64,000 nucleotides of DNA from Rhizobium grahamii (GCF_009498215.1 NZ_CP043498.1:1798001-1862000); one strand, 5' to 3'. Positions 41,707 through 51,034 are shown, counted from the stretch's first letter. Numbers and translations: made by a program. The notes: generated from the sequence alone by a model not told the origin.

Positions 41707-44193
41707 ATGAGCAACAGTTTCGACGATATGCCCTTCTTCGACGAGGAGCCGGGCGAAGCGCCGCGCAAGCAGCAAGCCCCCGCCGCTCCCGCACGCGGAG
41801 TCCCCGTTTCGGGAGGTCTAGCCGCCCGCGCCATGGCTGCCCGTGGCGGTGCTCAACAGCGGCCGGATTATCTTGAAGGCCTCAATCCCGAGCAGACCGA
41901 AGCCGTCGAAACACTCGAAGGGCCGGTCCTCGTGCTGGCCGGTGCCGGCACCGGCAAGACGCGCGTGCTGACGACGCGCATCGCCCACATCCTCAACACC
42001 AACCGCGCCTTCCCCTCGCAGATCCTGGCCGTGACCTTCACCAACAAGGCTGCCCGCGAGATGAAGGAGCGTATCGCGCATCTGGTCGGCGGCGCGGTCG
42101 AGGGCATGCCCTGGCTCGGCACCTTCCACTCGATCGGCGTCAAGCTGCTCCGTCGCCACGCCGAACTGGTCAACCTGCGCTCCGATTTTACCATTCTCGA
42201 CACCGACGACGTCGTGCGCCTCGTCAAGCAGCTGATCCAGGCCGAGGGCCTCGACGACAAGCGCTGGCCCGCCAAGCAGTTCGCCGGCATGATCGACACG
42301 TGGAAGAACAAGGGCCTAGGCCCCGCCGACATTCCCGAAGGCGACGCCCGCGCCTTCGCCAACGGCAAGGGCCGCGAACTCTATTTCGCCTACCAGCAGC
42401 GCCTCTCGACGCTGAACGCCTGCGATTTCGGCGACCTGCTGATGCATCCGATCGCGATCTTCAGGAAGACGCCTGATCTGCTCAAGGAATACCATCAGCG
42501 CTTTCGCTATATCTTGGTCGACGAATACCAGGACACCAACACCGCGCAGTACATGTGGCTGCGGTTGCTGGCGCAGCGCCCGAAGGGCGAACCACAGAAT
42601 GTCTGCTGCGTCGGCGACGACGACCAGTCGATCTATGGCTGGCGTGGCGCCGAAGTCGACAACATCTTGCGCTTCGAGAAGGACTTCCCCGGCGCCAAGG
42701 TGATCAAGCTCGAGCGCAACTACCGTTCGACGGCGCACATTCTCGGCGCGGCCGCGCATCTGATCACCCACAACGAAGGCCGCCTTGGCAAGACGCTGTT
42801 CACAGACCGCCGCGATCCCGACGATATCAAGGTGCAGTTGCACAACTCCTGGGACTCCGAAGAGGAAGCCCGCGCCATCGGCGACGAGATCGAGCAGCTG
42901 CAGCGCAACCAGCACAAGCTGAACGATATGGCCATCCTCGTGCGCGCCTCCTTCCAGATGCGCGAGTTCGAAGACCGCTTCGTGACGCTCGGCCTCAACT
43001 ACCGCGTCATCGGCGGCCCACGCTTCTACGAGCGCCTCGAAATCCGCGATGCCATGGCCTATTTCCGCCTCGTCGCCCAGCCGGCAGACGACCTCGCCTT
43101 CGAGCGCATCATCAACACGCCAAAACGTGGCCTCGGCGATACGACGGTGCGCGCCCTGCACGACTATGCCCGCGCCCGCGACATCCCGATGTTGGCGGCG
43201 GCCGCCGACATCATAGAGACCGACGAGCTGAAGCCGAAGGCCCGCAAAGCGCTGTTCGACGTGATTCAATCTTTCCGCAGATGGCAGGAAAGGCTTGAAA
43301 ACACATCACATACCGAGCTCGCCGAGCAGATCCTCGAAGAGTCCGGCTATACCGACATGTGGAAGGCCGACAAGACCGCCGACGCTCCCGCCCGCCTCGA
43401 CAACCTGAAGGAACTCATCCGCTCGATGGAGAGCTTCGAATCGATGCGCGGCTTCCTCGAGCACGTCTCGCTGGTCATGGACGCCGAGCAGAACGAGAAC
43501 CTCGACGCCGTCTCGATCATGACGCTGCACTCGGCCAAGGGCCTCGAATTCGAGACCGTTTTCCTGCCAGGCTGGGAAGAAGGCCTCTTCCCCCACCAGC
43601 GCTCGCTCGACGAGACCGGCCGCGCCGGCCTCGAGGAAGAGCGTCGCCTCGCCTATGTGGGGCTGACCCGCGCCAAGCGCCGCTGCCACCTCTGGTTCGT
43701 CAACAACCGCCGCATCCATGGCCTCTGGCAATCGACCATCCCCTCACGCTTCCTTGAGGAACTGCCCGACACGCACGTAGACGTGGCGGCGGTCGAGCAG
43801 AGCTACGGCGGCTATGGCCGCGGTGGTGGCTATGGCCAGTCGCGCTTCGACAAGGCCGAGCCCTTCGCCAACAGCCACTCCACCCCCGGCTGGAAGCGCG
43901 CCCAGCAAAACCGCAACGACGCCACCCGCGACAACTGGGGCTCCCGCTCCGGCCATTCGGTCGAGCGCATCGGCTACGGCGAGGCAGGCCCCAAGAGCCG
44001 CACGATCGACGGCGAACTGGTGGCAAAATCCACCACGACCGAGCCGTCGAAATTCAAGACCGGCGACCGCGTCTTCCACATGAAGTTCGGCAACGGCAAC
44101 ATCAAGATGATCGAAGGCAACAAGCTGACGATCGAGTTCGACCGTGCTGGCGAAAAGCGGGTGCTGGACGGTTTCGTGGAGCCGGTTTCGTAA
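41707..44193 (+). CDS. uvrD: UvrD/PcrA-type SF1 DNA helicase
   Basis: About 828 residues. SF1A motifs are in order: Q motif LNPEQTEAVETLEGPVLV, Walker A AGAGTGKTRV near residue 80, Ia FTNKAAREMKERI, Walker B YILVDEYQDTN, III VGDDDQSIYGWRGAEV, IV LERNYRST, V TLHSAKGLEFETVFLPG, and VI YVGLTRAKRR. It unwinds DNA 3' to 5' in excision and mismatch repair. A Gly/Tyr-rich linker (SYGGYGRGGGYGQSRF) leads to a C-terminal PcrA/UvrD-type tail (KFKTGDRVFHMKFGNG, then IKMIEGNKLTIEF), which in relatives binds RNA polymerase. The ATG at 41707 gives the family start SNSFDDMPFF. Confidence 0.94.
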   Translation: MSNSFDDMPFFDEEPGEAPRKQQAPAAPARGVPVSGGLAARAMAARGGAQQRPDYLEGLNPEQTEAVETLEGPVLVLAGAGTGKTRVLTTRIAHILNTNRAFPSQILAVTFTNKAAREMKERIAHLVGGAVEGMPWLGTFHSIGVKLLRRHAELVNLRSDFTILDTDDVVRLVKQLIQAEGLDDKRWPAKQFAGMIDTWKNKGLGPADIPEGDARAFANGKGRELYFAYQQRLSTLNACDFGDLLMHPIAIFRKTPDLLKEYHQRFRYILVDEYQDTNTAQYMWLRLLAQRPKGEPQNVCCVGDDDQSIYGWRGAEVDNILRFEKDFPGAKVIKLERNYRSTAHILGAAAHLITHNEGRLGKTLFTDRRDPDDIKVQLHNSWDSEEEARAIGDEIEQLQRNQHKLNDMAILVRASFQMREFEDRFVTLGLNYRVIGGPRFYERLEIRDAMAYFRLVAQPADDLAFERIINTPKRGLGDTTVRALHDYARARDIPMLAAAADIIETDELKPKARKALFDVIQSFRRWQERLENTSHTELAEQILEESGYTDMWKADKTADAPARLDNLKELIRSMESFESMRGFLEHVSLVMDAEQNENLDAVSIMTLHSAKGLEFETVFLPGWEEGLFPHQRSLDETGRAGLEEERRLAYVGLTRAKRRCHLWFVNNRRIHGLWQSTIPSRFLEELPDTHVDVAAVEQSYGGYGRGGGYGQSRFDKAEPFANSHSTPGWKRAQQNRNDATRDNWGSRSGHSVERIGYGEAGPKSRTIDGELVAKSTTTEPSKFKTGDRVFHMKFGNGNIKMIEGNKLTIEFDRAGEKRVLDGFVEPVS

Positions 44194-44264
44194 GACGACC
44201 GCGCACTGCGGGCGCCCTCACCCATTCGTGACTTCGTTTGCGGGGGTCTCTCCCGCATACTGGC

Positions 44265-44289
44265 CTCCCGCGCGCACTGATCGCGGGAG
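44265..44289. promoter_or_regulatory. Hairpin before a small ORF
   Basis: CTCCCGCG and CGCGGGAG form a perfect 8-bp stem around a 9-base loop, directly followed by AAAAGGAGG. It could be the end of the uvrD transcript or a structure in the leader of the small ORF that follows. Confidence 0.4.
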
Positions 44290-44304
44290 AAAAGGAGGAC
44301 GCAG

Positions 44305-44406
44305 ATGAAACGTTACTCGCTACCTCTGATCGCAGCCTCGCTTATGGTTGCCATTCTGACAAGTCCGACGATCGCGCTTGCCTGCAACAAGATCATCGGC
44401 AGTTGA
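44305..44406 (+). CDS. Small exported peptide, 33 aa
   Basis: A short ORF with a strong ribosome binding site (AAGGAGGA, about 5 bases before the ATG). It reads MKRYSLPLIAASLMVAILTS, then PTIALACNKIIGS. A basic start, a 16-residue hydrophobic core and ALAC near the end look like a signal peptide. The lipobox is imperfect, because the -3 position is Ala rather than Leu or Val. If processed, only CNKIIGS would remain, so the function may be the membrane-inserted peptide itself. I do not recognise a family. It could be chance, but the ribosome binding site and signal-like composition argue for a real gene. Confidence 0.45.
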   Translation: MKRYSLPLIAASLMVAILTSPTIALACNKIIGS

Positions 44407-44477
44407 TACGGAGACCAGGCTAGGCGCTCCAGGCACCTAAGCAAGTCCGAATCTCAAGGAGCGGGCGTGGTGCCCGC

Positions 44478-44825
44478 TCATCCCAGGATCGGCATCGACC
44501 CCAGCCCCAATATGTCATTGAGCAATGCCAGTCCGATCCCGGCGGCAACGAATGCGATGCCGATCAGAAACCACCGTCGCGCCCGATCGTATTTGGCCGC
44601 GATCAGCGAGTCCCGGGCGAGCAGGTCGGCGAAGACCTTGACCTGCAGCGCAATTCCGGCGGTCAGCAGCAGCATCGGCAATATATCGATCCGGCTCCAG
44701 TCATTGGGGTTGGAGACCCAGTGGCTGATGAAACTCAGGGAAAAACCGAGAATGATCCCGGCCGCCGTCAGCGAACCATTGCGGAACGTCGCGTCGATCT
44801 TTTCCTCTGGACCGGGCTCGGTCAT
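44478..44825 (-). CDS. Small integral membrane protein of unknown function
   Basis: About 115 residues with three hydrophobic segments: SLTAAGIILGFSLSFISHWV, ILPMLLLTAGIALQVKVFA, and WFLIGIAFVAAGIGLALLND. A short charged loop (LLARDSLIAAKYDRARR) lies between the second and third. I do not recognise the family; similar unannotated membrane proteins occur in rhizobia. The start at 44825 (MTEPGPEEKIDATF) is chosen because the upstream part of the frame is shadow. No neighbour suggests a role. Confidence 0.65.
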   Translation of the reverse strand: MTEPGPEEKIDATFRNGSLTAAGIILGFSLSFISHWVSNPNDWSRIDILPMLLLTAGIALQVKVFADLLARDSLIAAKYDRARRWFLIGIAFVAAGIGLALLNDILGLGSMPILG

Positions 44826-44913
44826 GGCTTTGGCTCCGGGTGATCCTGCTCTCAAAGAAAGGCAGAAATTCCCGAACTCGGCAAGGCCGCCGCTTTCTAC
44901 GGATTGATCGTCG

Positions 44914-45315
44914 TCAGGAGCAGCGTTCGGCGACGAAGGCCGCGCCACGATCTTCCAGCAGGCGCCGCAGCACGCTTCGATGGCAGTGGTTCTCGTTCTC
45001 GCAGTAGCAGCCGATTGCGAAATGGGTTGCGTGCGAAAGCGTGGCAAGCAGATCGAGCACATGGCTCGCCTCAGGCACCTTCATCTCTTTCGCGAAGCTG
45101 CGCACGAAGACCGCCCACTCCGCATCTGTGGTCGCTGCCTTCGCCTCGGTGACGAGCGCCTGGCTTGGAGACAGGATCGGCAGCCAGACGTCGTAGTAGT
45201 TGCGGCTCGCAAACTCTTGCTTCGGCACCCCACGGGGCGGTCTCCGGACAGTCCCGATGCGAACGCCCTCGCCGTCTTCCCTGGCCGACCCGAGTTGAAC
45301 AACAGTGATAGCCAC
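44914..45315 (-). CDS. DUF488 family protein
   Basis: About 133 residues of DUF488: GTVRRPPRGVPKQEFAS near the start, YYDVWLPILSPSQALV, and the Cys-rich end FAIGCYCENENHCHRSVLRR. The conserved C-x-C...C-H-R motif suggests a metal- or nucleic-acid-related fold, but activity is unknown. The start is GTG at 45315, because GGAGG lies 5 bases upstream; the ATG at 45327 is actually part of that ribosome binding site region. Confidence 0.8.
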   Translation of the reverse strand: MAITVVQLGSAREDGEGVRIGTVRRPPRGVPKQEFASRNYYDVWLPILSPSQALVTEAKAATTDAEWAVFVRSFAKEMKVPEASHVLDLLATLSHATHFAIGCYCENENHCHRSVLRRLLEDRGAAFVAERCS

Positions 45316-45414
45316 ACGCGCCTCCATCCGGTTGCCATGATCTCTACCGCGATCGAAACCGCGCCGCCAGCCTCCCCGAGGGCAGCGAGCGTGCCCGCAT
45401 TACAAAACCTTCAT

Positions 45415-45432
45415 TTAAAAATCATGTTTTAA
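45415..45432. promoter_or_regulatory. AT-rich palindrome upstream of siderophore-interacting gene
   Basis: TTAAAA and TTTTAA flank ATCATG in the otherwise GC-rich gap before the siderophore-interacting protein gene. Iron regulators of rhizobia (RirA, Irr) bind AT-rich sites, but I cannot match a defined consensus. Confidence 0.35.
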
Positions 45433-45606
45433 GCTTGCCACCCCGTCGATCCGGAGCTAAAGACAGGGTCATCATCTGCTGCACCTCTGGGCGCTGCACG
45501 TAAGCGTTAACGTCAATCAACGCGCTGATCGAACCCCATGCCGGGGTGCGAACGGCGCGGTATGCCTGCGTCTCACGCACCCCGGTTCCGATACAAGGAA
45601 CGAAGG

Positions 45607-46443
45607 ATGACGGAAAACACCCCCCCAGACACCACCGAAAAGCGCCACCGCATCGAGCGCGTGCGCCATGAACTCAAGCGTCGCCTGCTGACGGTCAGCC
45701 GGGTCCAGAACGTCACCCCGCAAATGCTGCGGGTAACTCTCAGCGGCCCCGATCTCGAAGGCTTCGTCAGCCTCGGCTATGACGACCATATCAAGATTCT
45801 CGTGCCCGCGCCCGGCGAAGAGCCGGCATTCCCGGAAGTCGGCCCGGATGGAAAGCTGCTGATCGATCCGGCCAAGCGGCCGTCGATGCGTGACTACACG
45901 CCGCGCCGTTATGATGCCGCCAGCCAGGAACTCGATATCGATTTTGCACTTCACGACGCGGGTCCGGCGACAGAGTGGGCGGTCAATGCCAAGCCCGGCG
46001 ACAAGCTCGGCATCGGCGGCCCTCGCGGATCCTTTGTCGTCGCCACCGATTTCGATTGGTATCTGCTTGCCGGCGACGAGACGGCGTTGCCGGCCATCGG
46101 GCGCAGGCTGGAAGAACTGCCGGCAACAGCCAAGGCGCTGGTCGTGGTAGAGGTCGCCGGCCCTGAAGAAGAGCAGGCTATGACGAGCAAAGCAGCTCTG
46201 ACGACGCTGTGGCTCCATCGCGGCAGCGAGCCCGCCGGCACGACGGCCAAGCTCGACGAGGCGCTGCGCGAACTCGCGCTGCCCGCTGGCGACGGCTACG
46301 TCTTCATCGCCTGCGAAACCCTCCTGGCCAAGCGACTGCGTGCCATCATGGTGGAGGAGCGCAACCACCCGAAAGCCTGGATCAAGGCCGCCGGTTATTG
46401 GAAAAAAGGCCAGGCGGACTTCCACGAGACACACGGCGACTGA
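45607..46443 (+). CDS. Siderophore-interacting protein (ferric reductase type)
   Basis: About 278 residues. It has the flavin-binding FAD_9 domain (RVQNVTPQMLRVTLSGPDLEGF, then the RxYTxR motif MRDYTPRRYD) and the NAD-binding SIP domain (YLLAGDETALPAIGRRLEEL, then CETLLAKRLRAIMVEERNHP and AAGYWKKGQADFHE). The family (ViuB/YqjH) reduces and releases iron from ferric siderophores in the cytoplasm using NAD(P)H. ATG 45607 follows AAGGAACGAAGG. It is a single gene, and an AT-rich palindrome upstream might mediate iron control. Confidence 0.92.
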   Translation: MTENTPPDTTEKRHRIERVRHELKRRLLTVSRVQNVTPQMLRVTLSGPDLEGFVSLGYDDHIKILVPAPGEEPAFPEVGPDGKLLIDPAKRPSMRDYTPRRYDAASQELDIDFALHDAGPATEWAVNAKPGDKLGIGGPRGSFVVATDFDWYLLAGDETALPAIGRRLEELPATAKALVVVEVAGPEEEQAMTSKAALTTLWLHRGSEPAGTTAKLDEALRELALPAGDGYVFIACETLLAKRLRAIMVEERNHPKAWIKAAGYWKKGQADFHETHGD

Positions 46444-46795
46444 GTCGACAGTCGATCCCGCCCGGCGGAGGCACCAGCTTCGCCTTGCGGGATCGACAAA
46501 ATGCCGCAGGCAAACTGCCACCGACGTACCACGCAAAAAACAGAAAACAGCGGCAAGATCGCCATCCGAAAGAATGGCAGCACCGTCACCAGGTGCAAAT
46601 CACCGGTGAAAAACTCATTTGAATCAAGGGAACGGAGAGGCTTAACGAAAGGTTAACCTGCTTCGCCCCTGCGCGTCAACCGGCTGAAATTCATCATAAT
46701 ATTCCCGCTTTGACGTCGCGCGAAAATCGCCCTAGCCCCTTTGCGTCCGCCCATGAAAGGCGGGTTTTCACGATGAACTCGCAAAGGAGCTTCAA
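46444..46795. other. Intergenic region with a candidate promoter
   Basis: A 352-base gap with no supported gene. At 46709-46714 TTTGAC and at 46732-46737 CTAGCC are 17 bases apart, a fair match to the rhizobial vegetative promoter, about 50 bases before the EF-hand gene's GTG. Confidence 0.4.
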
Positions 46796-47296
46796 GTGAC
46801 AAGTGTTTCTTCTATCGGGAGCGGCGTTTCCCAATACAGCTCTCTCTCCAGCCTCGACAAGAATGGCGACGGCATCATTTCAGCCGATGAACTCGCCGCC
46901 GCCAATGCCAGCTCGAAATCCACCTCGTCAACCAAAGCGCCGACGTCCACGAGTACGGATGACGTCGCAAGTGTTACGCATAAGATCGCCGGCGACATCC
47001 TTTCGATCATGCTGCAGATGCAGCAGTCGAGCGCCAGCGATGATGATAGCAGCTCCTCCGATGACGATTCCAAGGGCATTCTCGCCTCTCTGGACGCCAA
47101 CGGCGACGGCAAGCTGACCACCGATGAGTTCCTCTCGGCAGATACATCAAGCATCGCGTCCAGCGCCGCTGGTTCCGACGATCCGATCCTTTCCGAAGTC
47201 CTCGACGACATGCAGACGGCTCTCCGCGCCTACCAGAATACCTACGGCACCTCAGCCGCTGCCGATAGCGGCAGCAGCGACGTCCAGACGGCCTGA
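46796..47296 (+). CDS. EF-hand calcium-binding protein
   Basis: 166 residues with two canonical EF-hand loops: DKNGDGIISADE (residues 21-32) and DANGDGKLTTDE (100-111). Between them is a low-complexity acidic/serine region (SSASDDDSSSSDDDSKG) and a short amphipathic helix. There is no signal peptide or membrane segment. Ser, Asp and Ala dominate, cysteine is absent, and the composition is like that of secreted repeat proteins. It starts at GTG, with AAAGGAG 6 bases upstream. The function is unknown; calcium binding is likely from the loops. Some rhizobial proteins of this type are annotated only as EF-hand domain proteins. Confidence 0.8.
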   Translation: MTSVSSIGSGVSQYSSLSSLDKNGDGIISADELAAANASSKSTSSTKAPTSTSTDDVASVTHKIAGDILSIMLQMQQSSASDDDSSSSDDDSKGILASLDANGDGKLTTDEFLSADTSSIASSAAGSDDPILSEVLDDMQTALRAYQNTYGTSAAADSGSSDVQTA

Positions 47297-47609
47297 AGAT
47301 CTTTGACGGCTCCGCCGGGGGAGCCGAAAATGATCGATGAATGGAGAAAGACGGCACGTTTTTCGCCGCAGGCTCCAATGATCTCTTGGCTGACCGAATT
47401 TTTTGAGTTCGCATTTGCAAAATTTTCGCCGCAAAGCACAATAAAAATCGTTTGAATACTATCGAAGTCCTCTTAACCGCCTTATATGGCGGATGTGGCT
47501 TGCTGCACGCCTCCTCCCAGGGCGCCCCGCCGAGCCGCCGCCGGCGCGTTTGAAAGACGGCTTCCAAAGGGAAATACCCGGCGCCAACAATAAAAAGAGG
47601 TATCCTAAA
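47297..47609. other. Intergenic region with a weak terminator
   Basis: A 313-base gap. CGGCTCC and GGAGCCG (47307-47326) form a 7-bp stem around GCCGGG followed by AAAATG, a weak terminator for the EF-hand gene. About 47390-47480 is AT-rich and probably promoter sequence for the sugar transporter. I see no gene. Confidence 0.5.
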
Positions 47610-48896
47610 GTGGCTGGTATAATCACCAATCAAGCCGCGACGACGAGCCCGACTTCATCAGACTCTTCAACGTCGCCAAACTATCGCTTTGCCCTCACTG
47701 CGCTGACGTCGCTGTTTTTCATGTGGGGTTTCATCACCTGCCTGAACGACATTCTCGTCCCGCACCTGAAGAACGTCTTTCAGCTAAACTATACGCAGTC
47801 GATGCTGATCCAGTTCTGCTTCTTCGGCGCCTACTTCATCGCCTCTCTTCCCGCGGGCGCGCTCGTCAAGCGCACGGGCTACAAGCAGGGCATCGTCATC
47901 GGACTGGTAATCGCGGCCATCGGCTGCGCCCTTTTCATTCCGGCAGCCAGCTATCGCGCCTACCCGCTTTTCCTCGGCGCTCTCTTCGTTCTTGCGACCG
48001 GCATCACCTTGCTTCAGGTCGCCGCAAACCCTTACGTGACAGTGCTTGGCCCGCCCGACACGGCGGCAAGCCGCCTGACCCTGACGCAGGCCTTCAACTC
48101 CCTTGGCACGACGCTCGCACCGATGTTCGGCGCTCTGCTGATCCTTTCGGCAACGACGGCAGCCGTTGCAGGCGCTACGCCGGAACAGCTCGACGCCATC
48201 AAGATCGCCGAAGCAAGTGCCGTGAAGTTCCCCTACATGCTGCTCGCGGTCGCCTTTCTGCTGCTCGCTGCGCTCTTTGCGGCATTGAAGCTGCCGCAGG
48301 TCGAAGGCAGCGATGAGATCGAGCCGATAACCGGCGGCGGATCGGCATGGCAGTATCGCCATCTCGTCCTCGGTGCCGTCGGCATCTTTCTCTATGTCGG
48401 CGCCGAAGTCAGCATCGGCAGCTTCCTCGTGAATTTCATGAGCCAGCCTGACATCGCCGGCTTCTCCGAGGCCGAGGCCGCCCACCACGTTGCCTATTTC
48501 TGGGGCGGCGCGATGATCGGCCGGTTTATCGGTGCGATCGCCATGCGCTATGTCAACGACGGCAAGGCCCTTGCCTTCAATGCTGTGGCTGTCATTGCCC
48601 TGTTGCTGCTGACCGTATTTTCGGGCGGCCATGTCGCCATGTGGTCGGTACTGGCGATCGGTCTCTTCAACTCGATCATGTTCCCGACGATCTTCAGCCT
48701 CGCGCTCTATGGCCTCGGCAAGTACACCAGTCAGGGCTCCGGCATCCTGTGCCTTGCCATCGTCGGCGGCGCCATCCTGCCGCTCGTGCAGGGCGGCCTG
48801 GCCGATACGATCGGCATCCACATGGCGTTTCTGATGCCCGTCATCTGCTACGCCTACATCGCCTACTACGGTCTGAAGGGCCATCGCCCGGCGTGA
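47610..48896 (+). CDS. FucP/GluP-type sugar:proton symporter
   Basis: About 428 residues, MFS FHS subfamily. Diagnostic stretches are [40 protein letters not shown], and [20 protein letters not shown], with the C-terminal half motif [20 protein letters not shown]. These match glucose/galactose (GluP) and L-fucose (FucP) permeases; the exact sugar is not decidable. The GTG at 47610 follows AAGAGG by 9 bases. The frame is open to 47493, but those residues are not family-like. pncA follows in the same direction. Confidence 0.9.
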   Translation: MAGIITNQAATTSPTSSDSSTSPNYRFALTALTSLFFMWGFITCLNDILVPHLKNVFQLNYTQSMLIQFCFFGAYFIASLPAGALVKRTGYKQGIVIGLVIAAIGCALFIPAASYRAYPLFLGALFVLATGITLLQVAANPYVTVLGPPDTAASRLTLTQAFNSLGTTLAPMFGALLILSATTAAVAGATPEQLDAIKIAEASAVKFPYMLLAVAFLLLAALFAALKLPQVEGSDEIEPITGGGSAWQYRHLVLGAVGIFLYVGAEVSIGSFLVNFMSQPDIAGFSEAEAAHHVAYFWGGAMIGRFIGAIAMRYVNDGKALAFNAVAVIALLLLTVFSGGHVAMWSVLAIGLFNSIMFPTIFSLALYGLGKYTSQGSGILCLAIVGGAILPLVQGGLADTIGIHMAFLMPVICYAYIAYYGLKGHRPA

Positions 48897-48996
48897 TCTA
48901 ATGATCGGGCCTCGCGGCAATTCGCGAGGCCCTCTCGCCTCTTGCGTGTTTCCCTCAGCCTTGGCATCTTGCGCTGCAACAAAGGGAGACGCTTCG

Positions 48997-49623
48997 ATGA
49001 AGGCATTGCTGCTTGTCGATATTCAGAACGGTTTTTGCCCCGGCGGCAACCTTCCGGTCCTCGAGGGCCACGAGGTTGTGCCGGTTGCGAACCGCCTGAT
49101 CGAAAGCGGCAAATACGACCTCATCGTCGCCTCGCAGGACTGGCACCCCGAGGACCACGGCAGCTTCGCGTCGTCCCACCCCGACAAGGTGCCGTTCGAG
49201 CTCGGTACGCTCTCCGGCAAGCCGCAGATGATGTGGCCAGATCATTGCGTGCAGGGAACTGAAGATGCCGAACTGCATCCCCATCTCAAGATCGAAGCCA
49301 TTGACCTCATCATCCAGAAGGGACTGAACCGGTCGGTCGACAGCTATTCCGCCTTTCGCGACAACGACCGCGACGCCCACACCGGCCTTGCCGCTTATCT
49401 CAAGGATCAGGATATTACCGATCTCGATGTCTGCGGCCTGGCGACGGACTATTGCGTCAAGTTCTCGGCCCTTGATGCGCTGGAGATGATGCCGGGCGTC
49501 CAGGTTCGGTTCATCGAAGACGCAAGCCGTGGGATAACGCCCGATGGCGTCGCGGCCGCGATCGACGAAATGCGCCAGAAGGGCATCGCCATCATCACCA
49601 GCGAACAGGCGATGTCGGACTGA
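48997..49623 (+). CDS. pncA: Nicotinamidase
   Basis: 208 residues. Catalytic triad Asp8 (LLLVDIQNGF), Lys108 (IIQKGLNRSVDSYSAF) and Cys153 (GLATDYCVKFSALDA) are present, and metal ligands are in SQDWHPEDHGSF and MWPDHCVQGTEDAEL. It hydrolyses nicotinamide to nicotinate for NAD salvage and also activates pyrazinamide. AAAGGGAG lies 7 bases before the ATG. Upstream open frame to 48901 is not family sequence. It ends at the stop of the convergent DUF2164 gene with no gap. Confidence 0.95.
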   Translation: MKALLLVDIQNGFCPGGNLPVLEGHEVVPVANRLIESGKYDLIVASQDWHPEDHGSFASSHPDKVPFELGTLSGKPQMMWPDHCVQGTEDAELHPHLKIEAIDLIIQKGLNRSVDSYSAFRDNDRDAHTGLAAYLKDQDITDLDVCGLATDYCVKFSALDALEMMPGVQVRFIEDASRGITPDGVAAAIDEMRQKGIAIITSEQAMSD

Positions 49624-49872
49624 TCAATCCGTGGCGTCTCGCTGCAGCTGGTAGATATCATCCGAGAAGTCGTCGATGCGCTTTGCGAGCACCGCCTGCG
49701 CATCTTCCAGCCCCTGCTTGTAGTAAGCGGCCCCAATCTCCTTCGCGAAGAAGTCCATCACGAATTCCGCTTTCAGAAGACCGATGGGCTGGTCGAGCTC
49801 GCTGTCGAAATAATGCTGGATGCGCGCGATCAGCGCGGCCTTGTCTTCTTTCGAAAATTCAATCGGCTTCAT
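49624..49872 (-). CDS. DUF2164 family protein
   Basis: 82 residues matching DUF2164: FSKEDKAALIARIQHYFDSE, LDQPIGLLKAEFVMDFFAKE, IGAAYYKQGLEDAQAVLAKR. It is a small soluble helical protein of unknown function. It is convergent with pncA (adjacent stop codons) and divergent from azlC, whose start is about 128 bases away. Confidence 0.87.
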   Translation of the reverse strand: MKPIEFSKEDKAALIARIQHYFDSELDQPIGLLKAEFVMDFFAKEIGAAYYKQGLEDAQAVLAKRIDDFSDDIYQLQRDATD

Positions 49873-49999
49873 CGTGTCCTCGGTGCTCGTTTCTCCGTTG
49901 AACCGTTCAGTGAAATCGATCGGTCAATCAAGGAAATTCGTTTGCAGTCAACCATCGGCGCCAATAGACGGAGGCAAACTTCCAGAAGGATCGTCGCCG

Positions 50000-50716
50000 A
50001 TGAGTCGCGCGAATTTCATCGAAGGCATGCGCGGCGGTTTTCCCGTCGCCGTTGCCTCCGCACCGTTCGGCGCATTGTTTGGCGCCCTCGCCGTCGACCA
50101 CGGCATGTCGCTTGCTGAACTCACCTTCATGAGTGCCACCGTCTATGCGGGCGCCAGCCAGCTTGTCGGCCTCGAGCTGTTCGGCCATGACGTGCAGGCT
50201 TGGCTAATCGTTGCCTCGATTCTGGCCGTCAATTTCCGCCATGTGCTCTATTCGGCCGCGATCGCGCCCTACATCAAGCACTTCACGGCACTGCAGAAGT
50301 TTTTCACCTTCTTCCTGCTCGTCGACCCGCAGTTTGCCGAGACGGTAAAGCGCGGGGAAGCCGGCAAGGAGGTGTCCTTCGCCTGGTACCTTGGCTTTGG
50401 CATCGTCATCTACATCCCCTGGATCTGCGTCAGCCTCCTGGGAGGCTTGCTCGGCAGCCTGATCGGCGATCCAAAGTCGATCGGTCTCGACATTCTGCTG
50501 CCGGCCTATTTCCTTGGGATCGTCCTCGATTTCCGCCACCGCGACAATTTCCTGCCGGTTGCTGCGGTCAGCGCTGTCGCATCGATAATTGCCTATCGCT
50601 ACGTCGGTTCGCCCTGGCATGTGAGCCTTGGCGCAGCCGCAGGCATTGTGCTTGCTGCCCTGCTGCCACCTCCACCGCATGAACAGGAACTCGAATCCGA
50701 CCTGCACGAGGTGTGA
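50000..50716 (+). CDS. azlC: AzlC family branched-chain amino-acid exporter subunit
   Basis: 238 residues with about six hydrophobic helices. It begins FIEGMRGGFPVAVASAPFGA, followed by FMSATVYAGASQLVGLELFG and NFRHVLYSAAIAPYIKHF, and has the family DPQFAETVKRGEAGKEVSF loop. With AzlD it forms a two-component exporter of branched-chain amino acids. AGAAGGA lies 9 bases before the ATG. azlD starts within its last codons (GTGTGA), indicating translational coupling. Confidence 0.92.
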   Translation: MSRANFIEGMRGGFPVAVASAPFGALFGALAVDHGMSLAELTFMSATVYAGASQLVGLELFGHDVQAWLIVASILAVNFRHVLYSAAIAPYIKHFTALQKFFTFFLLVDPQFAETVKRGEAGKEVSFAWYLGFGIVIYIPWICVSLLGGLLGSLIGDPKSIGLDILLPAYFLGIVLDFRHRDNFLPVAAVSAVASIIAYRYVGSPWHVSLGAAAGIVLAALLPPPPHEQELESDLHEV

Positions 50717-51027
50717 CCGTGAGCTTTGATCTTCATATGGCGCTGATCATCGTCGCCGCAGCGGTCGCGACCTACGGCACCCGCATCGGCGGCTACATCC
50801 TCATCACGACGATGAAGAGGATACCGCCGCGCATGGAGGCGGCCCTTGCCGCCGTGCCCGCGGCCGTACTGACGACCCTCGTCGCGCCGGCCTTCTTTAC
50901 TGGTGGATGGGACTCCAAGCTCGCGCTCGTCGCTGCCCTGCTCGTCGGCCTCCGGGTGTCGCACACCTGGATGCTCGTGGTCGCATGGGTCATCGTCATG
51001 ACGTGGCGTCACACGATCGGCGCCTAA
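50713..51027 (+). CDS. azlD: AzlD family branched-chain amino-acid exporter subunit
   Basis: 104 residues with three or four helices (ALIIVAAAVATYGTRIGGYI; ALAAVPAAVLTTLVAPAFFTGG; VAALLVGLRVSHTWMLVVAW). This matches AzlD, the small partner of AzlC. It starts at GTG 50713, overlapping the azlC stop; an in-frame GTG at 50719 is another option. It ends before a hairpin shared with the convergent aminopeptidase P gene. Confidence 0.9.
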   Translation: MTVSFDLHMALIIVAAAVATYGTRIGGYILITTMKRIPPRMEAALAAVPAAVLTTLVAPAFFTGGWDSKLALVAALLVGLRVSHTWMLVVAWVIVMTWRHTIGA

Positions 51028-51034
51028 CCGGAAA

